NCBI GenBank assembly: GCA_019420525.1
Contig: JAHZHA010000003.1
Span: forward strand, 1-64,000
From: Bacillota bacterium
Lineage (GTDB): Bacteria; Bacillota; Clostridia; Peptostreptococcales; Anaerovoracaceae
DNA length: 64,000 nt
Reading direction: 5' to 3'
The notes beneath the pieces are model-generated. The model saw only the letters and a list, made by a program, of their open reading frames with translations, made no database searches and was not told the DNA's origin. Within the stretch, counting starts at the first letter, position 1. Each line of letters begins with the position of its first letter. Below are positions 8,628 to 15,922 of the stretch, piece by piece. The translations under genes were made by a program, and so were the position numbers.

Positions 8628-9134
8628 ATGGCAAAACTTGTTGTATTTTATTCGCGGGCTGATGAAAACTATTTCGGCGGTCAGTATCGCTTTGTTGAGG
8701 TCGGCAATACGGAAAAGGTAGCGCATATGATCGGAGAGGCAACGGGGGCGGAACTGTTCAAAATTGAGCAGAAGGAACCGTACTCTCCCAACTATAAGCG
8801 TTGCATCGATCAGGCAATGACCGACAAGCGTGAAAATGCCCGTCCGGAGCTGATGGAAACGCCGGAGAACCTGGATGGTTATGACGAAATTTACCTGGGA
8901 TACCCCAACTACTGGGGTGACTTGCCCATGGCTGTCTACACCTTTCTGGAAGCCTTTGACTGGACCGGCAAAACCATTTACCCCTTCTGCACCCATGAAG
9001 GCAGCGGCCTGAGCGGGACGGAGCGGAACATCGCCCGCACCTGCAAGGACGCTGATGTGAAGGCTGGTCTGGCGATTTGCGGTTCGGATGTAGACCGCCG
9101 TAAAGATGCTGTCCTTCGCTGGCTGAATAAGTAA
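8628..9134 (+). CDS. Flavodoxin
   Basis: Flavodoxin of 168 residues. It starts with the beta strand KLVVFYSRADENYF that leads into the FMN phosphate loop. It then has YDEIYLGYPNYWGDLPMAVYTFLE, the typical substrate- and flavin-contact region, and FCTHEGSGLSGTERNIA. This form is common in anaerobes beside aldo/keto reductases and LysR regulators. GAGGAG is placed before the ATG. It follows the broken reductase by 12 bases and precedes a second reductase fragment, so it was part of one redox operon. It appears intact. Confidence 0.9.
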   Translation: MAKLVVFYSRADENYFGGQYRFVEVGNTEKVAHMIGEATGAELFKIEQKEPYSPNYKRCIDQAMTDKRENARPELMETPENLDGYDEIYLGYPNYWGDLPMAVYTFLEAFDWTGKTIYPFCTHEGSGLSGTERNIARTCKDADVKAGLAICGSDVDRRKDAVLRWLNK

Positions 9135-9146
9135 ATGACTTGAGAG

Positions 9147-9425
9147 GTGGAAGGAAGTCTGCGGCGATTGGGAATTGACTGTATCGACCTCTATTACCAG
9201 CACCGTATTGATCCTAAAGTGGCACCGGAAGCGGTAGCCGAAACGATGGCGGAACTGATCCGGGAGGGCAAAATCAGAGCGTGGGGTATCTCAGAAGCAG
9301 ATGAGGAATACCTGCGGCGTGCCCATGCAGTTTGCCCCGTCACTGCCATTCAGAACCGCTACTCCATGATGGCTCGATGGCATGAGAAGCTGTTTCCTGT
9401 GGTGGAGGAACTTGGTATTGCCTAA
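9147..9425 (+). pseudogene. Aldo/keto reductase fragment
   Basis: About 92 codons of a second, different aldo/keto reductase: EGSLRRLGIDCIDLYYQHRI, EAVAETMAELIREGKIRAWG, AIQNRYSMMARWHEKLFPVV. The family is normally about 320 residues, so both the N-terminal active-site part and the C-terminal half are missing. The reading stops after LGIA with no homologous sequence beyond. It is a leftover in the decaying redox cluster. Confidence 0.85.
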
Positions 9426-9848
9426 ATAAGCAAGTAAGGGAATTGTATTAGCCGCTCTAAAACTATGCCCGCAAACCCTCAGAGATGGGGTGCTTTTGAT
9501 AGCAGAAAACACGGGTGATACCCTGCCAATAAGGATATCCCGCACAAGGCGATCCTTCTGGGGCCTTCTGCGTTGCGGACTGATTATCACCCAGTTTTAT
9601 TTGGGGGTTTGCACTATGTGTTATAGCTTGCCCAGTTAATCGTGAGGAAAAAGTTGGAGATACATGTTGGATTTCAACCGCATCTTTTAAATATCTGATC
9701 AATGATTTGTGGGGGAAAAGAGAAAGTGTTAAAAAAATGATTAAAAGTCAATTTAATGTAATCATCGAGGAACAGTAATATTGAAATACTGATTGTCCGC
9801 ACCAGAATAATACTTTTTTGTTTGTAATTTCTTTGAACCCTTAAATGA

Positions 9849-9859
9849 CACTCGGACCA
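9849..9859 (+). repeat. Putative attachment-site core, right copy
   Basis: CACTCGGACCA is identical to the 3' end of tRNA-Pro at 5016-5026. It is followed at once by a terminator that looks native to a tRNA gene. This suggests that the DNA from 5027 to 9859 was inserted between the tRNA and its original terminator. Confidence 0.5.
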
Positions 9860-9896
9860 AATACCGCAGAGAATGAATTCTCTGCGGTATTTTTTA
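9860..9896 (+). terminator. Terminator next to the right repeat
   Basis: AATACCGCAGAGAA and TTCTCTGCGGTATT form a perfect 14-bp stem with a TGAA loop, followed by TTTTATT. Confidence 0.8.
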
Positions 9897-10119
9897 TTGC
9901 GTCATTATCTTTCAAAGAGGCCTACCCGGTGAGCTTTTCTGCCGCAGGAGGGATAACCACCGCATCCACCATTCCAGAGGTCTCCGCCTTAACTGAGGTG
10001 GGCTGACTCCGCACTTGTTATGACCAAGAGCAAGTTAATACGGGGTTTCTCTTTTCTTTTACTCTTCTATTTTAAAGATAAGCCTGTTATATTGAAATAT
10101 GTAAAAGAGGTGAACCAGT

Positions 10120-10923
10120 ATGCGAAGAAGGGATCGTTTTGTAGAATCTATTGACGAAAAAGAAGAAGCCTTACTAACAGAAAGAATTAGAGCTATCAGA
10201 AAACAAATCAAAATACTTTATGAAAATTTACACAAGACATGTGCAATTATTGAACCATGTGAATTCATGTTGATATGGGGCACACTACAAAGGTGCCTCG
10301 TCTGCATTGAAAGTTGTGTTTCTCTTGTTGCGGATGGTTATATTGGCTCGGCTAATGCTCTACTTAGACAAATTTATGAGTTTTTGGTTTGGGCCAAAGC
10401 GGGAATTGATTCTGATACTGCTACACTTGAAAAATTAAATGCAGCATTTTATAAAGACGATTTATCTCACAGAATTTCTGCTACAAACATACTTAAAGCA
10501 TTAAAAATAGAAGTTTCCGGTTTATACAGCGAGGCGGAGCTAAAAGAAAAGGGCAAAAAAATGTACCACGGATATTCGCTTTTCACCCATGCCAGCAATA
10601 TTTCCCAACAAGCTCCATATAAGCAGGATGATTTTTATATCCGTTTGAATGCTTGTCTCAGTGAAATATCTCTATTACTCGATGTGTTTTTGATCGTCTT
10701 CTCGCAATACTTAGAAGTTTTAAATGCGCCATTTATTGATGAAGATGATCTTTCTGAAAAAGAACAAGGATATTTATGGGCTGCAAGATGTTACGCAGGA
10801 GAGATAAAGTATCGGATACCCCTATACCACAAAGAATTGAGTAAAGCTCAAGGCATTCATGGAACATATTTGCAAATTGCCTTTATAGAAAAATGGCATA
10901 TTGATGCAGATAAATTGCGTTAA
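10120..10923 (+). CDS. Hypothetical protein, possibly DUF5677/HEPN-like
   Basis: I do not firmly recognise this 267-residue, mostly helical, soluble protein. The segment LVADGYIGSANALLRQIYEF, followed by LVWAKAGIDSD, resembles the helical core of DUF5677-type HEPN relatives, where a helix with Arg and Glu packs against others. Later there is a conserved-looking YHGYSLFTHASNISQ with two His residues. There are no membrane segments or signal peptide. AAGAGGTG precedes the ATG at 10120. The gene is clearly more AT-rich than the housekeeping genes and lies between two recombinase remnants, which points to recent acquisition. A defence or stress role is possible but only a guess. Confidence 0.6.
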   Translation: MRRRDRFVESIDEKEEALLTERIRAIRKQIKILYENLHKTCAIIEPCEFMLIWGTLQRCLVCIESCVSLVADGYIGSANALLRQIYEFLVWAKAGIDSDTATLEKLNAAFYKDDLSHRISATNILKALKIEVSGLYSEAELKEKGKKMYHGYSLFTHASNISQQAPYKQDDFYIRLNACLSEISLLLDVFLIVFSQYLEVLNAPFIDEDDLSEKEQGYLWAARCYAGEIKYRIPLYHKELSKAQGIHGTYLQIAFIEKWHIDADKLR

Positions 10924-10984
10924 TTTTAGGATAAAGGCCTTGCTCGCTGCTTGTAAACCATTAATATTACTGGATTTCCACAAA

Positions 10985-11070
10985 TCCTTTAATGGCACCT
11001 CAAAAGCACCGATACAGTTATAGTGAATCGTCACCCGCTTCTTGATTTCCCGGTCTAAGGATTGCACACA
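10985..11070 (-). pseudogene. Fragment of a second serine recombinase C-terminus
   Basis: The minus strand reads QSLDREIKKRVTIHYNCIGA and continues FEVPLKDLW. This matches the C-terminal end of the recombinase remnant at 5080-5975 (GEIHYNCIGAFEVP), with a closely similar nucleotide stretch of about 40 bases. Nothing else of the gene remains. It is a separate copy, so at least two related elements once lay here. Confidence 0.7.
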
Positions 11071-11382
11071 AAATAAATCAATTTATCAAGTAATAATTTC
11101 GGTGTGATAGACGACATATTTGGCACTGGAAACGGGAAACACCTTAAGGTAAACTTATATATAGTAAAATTATTTTTTCTGACGGGAGGGCTGAGCTGTG
11201 GTCGGGCTGTACTCTGTCGCCTGCGGCCCGGGCCTGCGGGACTGCTGCCGGCCGGTCTTACGGGGAGAAGAGTCTGAGACGGATCGAAACGGTCTGCATC
11301 CGGTACGAAGAAGTCAGAATACAATACATCGCAAGGAATATCTCCTGCGTCAGAATAGAGAAGAGAAAGGAAGGTTTGGAAT
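11071..11382. other. Intergenic region before the hydantoinase-like gene
   Basis: The first 100 bases are AT-rich (element flank) and the rest is GC-richer chromosome-type sequence, so the boundary of foreign DNA lies near 11150-11180. No gene is recognisable. Confidence 0.4.
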
Positions 11383-12576
11383 ATGGATATGGATCTGGTG
11401 ATTTGCGGCGGAACGATTGTCACTGAAACCGAGATGTTCCGGGGAGACCTGGGAGTGAAAAACGGGAAAATCGCGGTGATCGCCGGCGACCTTTCCGGTG
11501 TTTCCTGCGAAGAGCGGGTGGATGCTTCCGGGATGCTCGTTCTTCCTGGCGCGGTGGACGCTCATACACATCTGTCGTTTCCTTTCGGCGGCACCGTCTC
11601 TTCTGACGATTTTTTCGCGGGAACACGGGCTGCCGCCTGCGGAGGGACCACCACGGTGTTCGATTACAGCGGGCAGCTGGCAGGAGAGAGACTGTCCGAT
11701 ACGGTCCGGCGCAGGGCTGCCCAGGCGGACAGTCAGGGACCGGCGGTGGATTATGCGCTCCATGTGGGAATCACGGATCTGTCCGACGGTCTGCTGGATT
11801 CCATGGGTGAGGCGGTAGATCTGGGCGTATCTTCTTTCAAGGTATACATGGTCTACGATTTCGGAGTTAGGGACGGCGATTTTTACCGGGTGCTCCGGAA
11901 AGCCAAAGAGACCGGATCGCTGATCTGCGTTCATGCGGAAAACGACGAGATCATCACGACACTTCAGAATCAGTTTGCTGCTGAAGGAAAACTCAGCCCG
12001 TGGTATCATTACGCTTCCCGGCCGGAATTCGTGGCGGGAGAGGCCGGCCGGAGGGCAGTGGCATGGGCAAGAAGTCTGAATACACCGCTGTATATCGTTC
12101 ATCTCAGCGATCTGGAAGGGGTAAAGGCCGTCACGGAGGCCAAAGACGAAGGACTTGCGATCTACGCCGAAACGTGTCCTCAGTATCTTCATTTCACATG
12201 CGACGTGTTCAAACGGGAGGACGGGCGCAATTTCGTCTGTTCTCCTCCGATGAAGGGAGAAGCCAGCCGGGAAGCGTTGTGGCAGGCGGTCAGGCTGTGC
12301 GCTTCGAATCCCGCGCGCATCTTCGGCTGTACCTCGAAGGGAAGTCTGACCGTGGGAAAGGATGCGGACATCGCCATCTATGATCCCCGGAAAGATTTTA
12401 CCGTCCGGCAGGAAAATATGCACTCCGATTGCGATCATACCATCTGGGAAGGCCTGCAGCTGAAGGGATACCCGGTACGGACCTATTCCCGGGGACGGCT
12501 GGTCTGCATAGACGGGGAATTTACGGGGCAGAGAGGCTGGGGCCGGATGATCAGAAGAAAACCGCGGGTTCTTTAA
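11383..12576 (+). CDS. Dihydropyrimidinase/hydantoinase-like protein with internal deletion
   Basis: Amidohydrolase-family protein of 397 residues; usual relatives have about 460. Metal-site motifs are present up to the fourth ligand: DAHTHLSF (His61, His63), FKVYMVYD (Lys153, the carbamylated lysine), VHAEN (His184) and IVHLSD (His240). Residues REALWQAVRL are then joined directly to CASNPARIFGC at residue 305/306. Relatives have about 60 residues here that include the TDH motif with the last metal-binding Asp. The reading frame is preserved, so this is an in-frame deletion of an essential active-site part. The protein is probably inactive as a hydrolase. A ribosome site (AAAGGAAGG) precedes the ATG. 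Its 3' end overlaps the convergent GLUG protein gene by 26 bases. Confidence 0.85.
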   Translation: MDMDLVICGGTIVTETEMFRGDLGVKNGKIAVIAGDLSGVSCEERVDASGMLVLPGAVDAHTHLSFPFGGTVSSDDFFAGTRAAACGGTTTVFDYSGQLAGERLSDTVRRRAAQADSQGPAVDYALHVGITDLSDGLLDSMGEAVDLGVSSFKVYMVYDFGVRDGDFYRVLRKAKETGSLICVHAENDEIITTLQNQFAAEGKLSPWYHYASRPEFVAGEAGRRAVAWARSLNTPLYIVHLSDLEGVKAVTEAKDEGLAIYAETCPQYLHFTCDVFKREDGRNFVCSPPMKGEASREALWQAVRLCASNPARIFGCTSKGSLTVGKDADIAIYDPRKDFTVRQENMHSDCDHTIWEGLQLKGYPVRTYSRGRLVCIDGEFTGQRGWGRMIRRKPRVL

Positions 12577-15500
12577 CGGGAGTAGCGTCAGCCCGGACGG
12601 AGCGTTCTATTTTTGAAATAAAAAGCGACAGAAAAAGTGACACAAAAAAGACCATTCCGTATCCTGAAAAGGAAAAGGAATGGTCTTTTTGCCGCAGCGG
12701 CCTGTGCAGAAGCGGAAAACCCGCGACTGTACCGCTTCCGGAATGCAGCAGGATGTTTTGTGCCGCATTCTGTATCAGGCATCCTCTTTCGGAGGGGACG
12801 CCGTTTTCGTCTGTCCAGGTGACCTCTTCTTCCGTATGGGTGACGGAGGCACTGCTGCTGAAGCTGCCGTCCACGAGGATGTCAGGCAGCTCTCCCCCGT
12901 CGGTCAGGGCGGAAGAGTACGGCGTATATACTGCTTCCAGTGTCTGGCTGGCGGTGATGCAGGTATAGTCGATATCCGGCCACCGGGCAGAATATCCTTT
13001 TTTTGCAGGAATCTCAGGAAGCGATTCGACACCTTCTCCGTACTGCAGGGAAACGACGGCGACAGTATCTCCGTCAGCAGTAAAAGTGAGCTCGAGGCGG
13101 GAGAAAAGATCCGGGACACCGGCGGTCATGCATAATGTATCAAAATCTACCGGCGCGGCTTTGCCTTCATAGCTGATTCCGTCCACCGCGCCCAGGCTGC
13201 CGGTGAATGTATTTCCGGACAGTGTGGCGTCTTCGGCGGCGAAGCCTGCTACAGAACCGAGATAAGCCGTTCCCTCGCTGATGGTTACCAGCGTGTGGCA
13301 GTTATTCAGTTCGGTGGCCAGCCCGGCAGTGCCGCCTACATAATCACCGCCGGCCAGGCTGCATTTGCTCCAGCAGCTGTCGATGCTTCCCTGAGAAGCT
13401 CCGGCGATACCGCCTACATAATCTCCGTCTGTACTGGTGACAGAGCCGTAGTTTTCGCAGCTGCTGATCCGGCCGAGATCGGCTGATCCCGTTATGCCGC
13501 CGGCATAATCCTTTTTCCCTGTGATTTCACCGCTGTTCAGGCAGGAGATTATCACGGCCCGGGTCTGTAAGCGGAAGTCTGACGAGCTGTCTCCCTCACG
13601 GACAAGATCATCCTCCGGGTCGAAATCGTATTCGACAGCCATGGAACCGGCGATACCGCCCGCATTGATATCTCCGCGGACGGCTCCGCTGTTTTCGCAG
13701 TGAGAGATCGTTCCGGTACTGCCGCCGGATTCCTGACCGGAAACATCCTCAAACGGGTCCGTATTTTTTTCACCGCTGTCTGTCAGGATATCCCTTAAAA
13801 GGTCGGTGATGACGCCGATCTGGTCGCTGATCGCATCCAGGCCGTCGAGAAGCGTGTCCGAAGTATCGGAAAGAGCCTGATTCAGCGCGGTACCGCTGTC
13901 CAGCACACCGGTCAGGGCATCTTTCAGATCATCTTCCTGTTCCCGGAGACTGCTGTCCAAGGGATGCAGCGATATGGACGGCTGTTCTGACAGTTCCTGG
14001 AAGACATCGCTGAGATCTCCGACGGTATCCGATAACAGAGAAGAAAGCTCTTCAAACGTATCGCCGGTATCCTGAAGACTCTCCGTAAAACTGTAAATTT
14101 TTCCCATAAGATCATGGAGCTGACCGGCAGCATCGCGTCCTTCGTCAGCGGCCAGGAAAAGAGCGCGGATTGCGGCAGAAAGTTCCTCTCCGGCTTTCCG
14201 GAAAGATTCTCCTGACGCAGAGAGGCTGGCAGCGGCATTTTCTGCGGCTTCCGATATTTTGTCGTCCGTGTCGTCTCCGAAGATGCAGTCGGCCGCATTT
14301 TCAATCTGTTGCAGAGATGACGAAAGCGAGGACAGCGAAGAGGCGAAGAGACCGAGTTTGTCCGTCAGATCGTTCCATTCGGGTATTTTGCTCATGTCGC
14401 TCTCCGCTTCCTGCAGGATCTGATGCATCTGCGTCAGGCATCCGGAAGCGTCTGACAGATCGTCTGACAATTCACGGACGGCGGATTTCAATTCTGACGA
14501 AGCTTCGTCCATCTGCTCCGGCTGCCCCAGAATCTCCCGGAGATGCTGCAGAGCTTCTTTCAGGTGTTCTGCGGATTTTTTCAGATGAGAAGAAACGGAT
14601 TTCAGATCGTCTGCGGCCTCTCTGAACTGTTCTGCTGTGTCCAGGGCCAGAGCGCCTGTTTCAGAGGCTTCCTGCATGGCGGTATCCAGCTGGCCGGCCA
14701 GTTTTTCCGTCAGCTCTGCGGCGTCAGACGTGTCCTGCATGATGAAAGATATCTCATCGATAAACCAGGATACACGGGCGGCGTAACTGTCGACAGCCTC
14801 TGCATTTTCGCTGATCCAGCCGGAGAGGCTATCAGCGAACTCATCCGCGGCGCGGTAGGCTTCTTCTGTATTGTCGCAGATCGACTGCAGCCGTTCTGAA
14901 AGAACGTCGGAGGAGACCCGGATATCGTATCCCGTCTGGTCCGCAAGGCTGTGAAGCACATCCAGCTCGTCCAGCAGACGATTCATATCCCCCTGATTGT
15001 AAAGAAGCGTTATTTCGGGCTCCAATTGTCCGGCGATACCACCCGTGTCCTTCCTGCCGAGAATCGTGCCGGAATTCTTGCAGCCGTTCAGATATCCCGA
15101 CTGGCGTCCGGCGATGCCGCCTATATTATAGCCTGCGTGAGGATAGCCCACATTTCCGGTATTGCTGCAGCCCTGCAGAATTCCGGAAGAAAAACCGGCG
15201 ATGCCCCCGACATCTGTGCATGACGGTACATTTTCCGCGGAATTGATCTGTTCGCGGTTGATATTTTCCGGATCGATTTCTGCATCCACTTCAGTGGTGT
15301 TGATGCTGCCGCTGTTTTCGCACTGAATAACAGTGCCGAGATTCTGTCCGGCGATACCCCCTGCATAATGCTCGCCTGTAACAGATCCCGAAAAAGAACA
15401 GTTGATGATCTGTCCTTCCAATTCATTTATCCCTGTCAGACCTCCGATGCTGTCCGCTCCGCTGACCGTTCCGTCAAAGGAGCATCCATCGATGGTTCCG

Positions 15501-15922
15501 CGGTTGCTGCCTGCGATTCCTCCCAGCGTATTTTTCCGGTCGGACGGGGAAATTTCTCCTTCCACCGTGAGATTTCTGACGGTGCCAGAAGACTGTATAT
15601 ACCGGAAGAAACCCTGCACATCGCCGCTTTCCGTCAGCGATATGCCGGAAATCGTATGCCCCTGTCCTTCAAATGTGCCACCGAAGGTAGGGATCGGCGA
15701 GAAGTCTTCATCCGTCAGATCGATATCGTTTTCCAGAAAGACAGTCTTCGTCCGGGACCAGCTGTCCAGGGTGCAGTTTTCCGCGAGATCCGCCAGATCT
15801 TCCGCTGTCCGGATGAAAACGGTGTCCGTTTCGGCGGCAGCCAGGAGGGCAGGAAAGACCGTCCAGGAAAGCATGATTCCTGCCAGAATGAGGCACATGA
15901 CTCTAGCGGCTTTCTTTTTCAT
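12551..15922 (-). CDS. GLUG-motif / coiled-coil surface protein
   Basis: Secreted protein of 1123 residues. A signal peptide ends near LLAAAETD. Residues about 130-305 hold repeated GLUG motifs (GGIAGSNRGTIDGCS, YAGGIAGQNLGTVIQCENSG). Residues about 310-730 are a long acidic helical, coiled-coil region (HLKKSAEHLKEALQHLREIL). A second GLUG block spans about 735-940 (YVGGIAGASQGSIDSC), followed by a beta-rich domain. The coiled-coil insert recalls YhgE/Pip-type proteins, which often accompany MMPL transporters. The start overlaps the end of the MMPL gene by 20 bases, so the pair is coupled. The last 50 or so codons run through a strong terminator, so the C-terminus is probably altered by a frameshift or deletion. 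No standard wall anchor is visible. Confidence 0.8.
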   Translation of the reverse strand: MKKKAARVMCLILAGIMLSWTVFPALLAAAETDTVFIRTAEDLADLAENCTLDSWSRTKTVFLENDIDLTDEDFSPIPTFGGTFEGQGHTISGISLTESGDVQGFFRYIQSSGTVRNLTVEGEISPSDRKNTLGGIAGSNRGTIDGCSFDGTVSGADSIGGLTGINELEGQIINCSFSGSVTGEHYAGGIAGQNLGTVIQCENSGSINTTEVDAEIDPENINREQINSAENVPSCTDVGGIAGFSSGILQGCSNTGNVGYPHAGYNIGGIAGRQSGYLNGCKNSGTILGRKDTGGIAGQLEPEITLLYNQGDMNRLLDELDVLHSLADQTGYDIRVSSDVLSERLQSICDNTEEAYRAADEFADSLSGWISENAEAVDSYAARVSWFIDEISFIMQDTSDAAELTEKLAGQLDTAMQEASETGALALDTAEQFREAADDLKSVSSHLKKSAEHLKEALQHLREILGQPEQMDEASSELKSAVRELSDDLSDASGCLTQMHQILQEAESDMSKIPEWNDLTDKLGLFASSLSSLSSSLQQIENAADCIFGDDTDDKISEAAENAAASLSASGESFRKAGEELSAAIRALFLAADEGRDAAGQLHDLMGKIYSFTESLQDTGDTFEELSSLLSDTVGDLSDVFQELSEQPSISLHPLDSSLREQEDDLKDALTGVLDSGTALNQALSDTSDTLLDGLDAISDQIGVITDLLRDILTDSGEKNTDPFEDVSGQESGGSTGTISHCENSGAVRGDINAGGIAGSMAVEYDFDPEDDLVREGDSSSDFRLQTRAVIISCLNSGEITGKKDYAGGITGSADLGRISSCENYGSVTSTDGDYVGGIAGASQGSIDSCWSKCSLAGGDYVGGTAGLATELNNCHTLVTISEGTAYLGSVAGFAAEDATLSGNTFTGSLGAVDGISYEGKAAPVDFDTLCMTAGVPDLFSRLELTFTADGDTVAVVSLQYGEGVESLPEIPAKKGYSARWPDIDYTCITASQTLEAVYTPYSSALTDGGELPDILVDGSFSSSASVTHTEEEVTWTDENGVPSERGCLIQNAAQNILLHSGSGTVAGFPLLHRPLRQKDHSFSFSGYGMVFFVSLFLSLFISKIERSVRADATPVKEPAVFF
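12645..12690. terminator. Bidirectional terminator inside the 3' end of the GLUG gene
   Basis: AAAAAGACCATTCC (12645-12658) and GGAATGGTCTTTTT (12677-12690) form a perfect 14-bp stem with T tracts on both strands. It lies inside the minus-strand open reading frame and also downstream of the plus-strand hydantoinase-like gene. Confidence 0.8.

Larger units (their letters stand above)
9426..10119. other. Degraded intergenic region at the right end of the element
   Basis: This stretch of about 690 bases has no recognisable intact gene. It contains the right copy of the tRNA-end repeat (9849-9859) and a terminator hairpin. Near 9900-9990 a short plus-strand open stretch reads PVSFSAAGGITTASTIPEVS before a stop; I could not assign it. 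A ribosome site (AAGAGGTGAACC) leads into the next gene. Confidence 0.5.

Noticed and set aside
7896..9203. 435-codon minus-strand open frame
   Set aside because: It lies opposite the aldo/keto reductase remnant and the flavodoxin, whose motifs are clear; the antisense reading resembles nothing.
9463..9702. 79-codon minus-strand open frame in the degraded region
   Set aside because: No recognisable motif, no ribosome site, and it lies in decayed DNA next to the right repeat.
12700..12760. Cobalamin-riboswitch-like sequence in the 3' end of the GLUG gene
   Set aside because: Only a short resemblance (AAACCCGCGACTGTACCGC); the sequence is coding and lacks the other conserved blocks.
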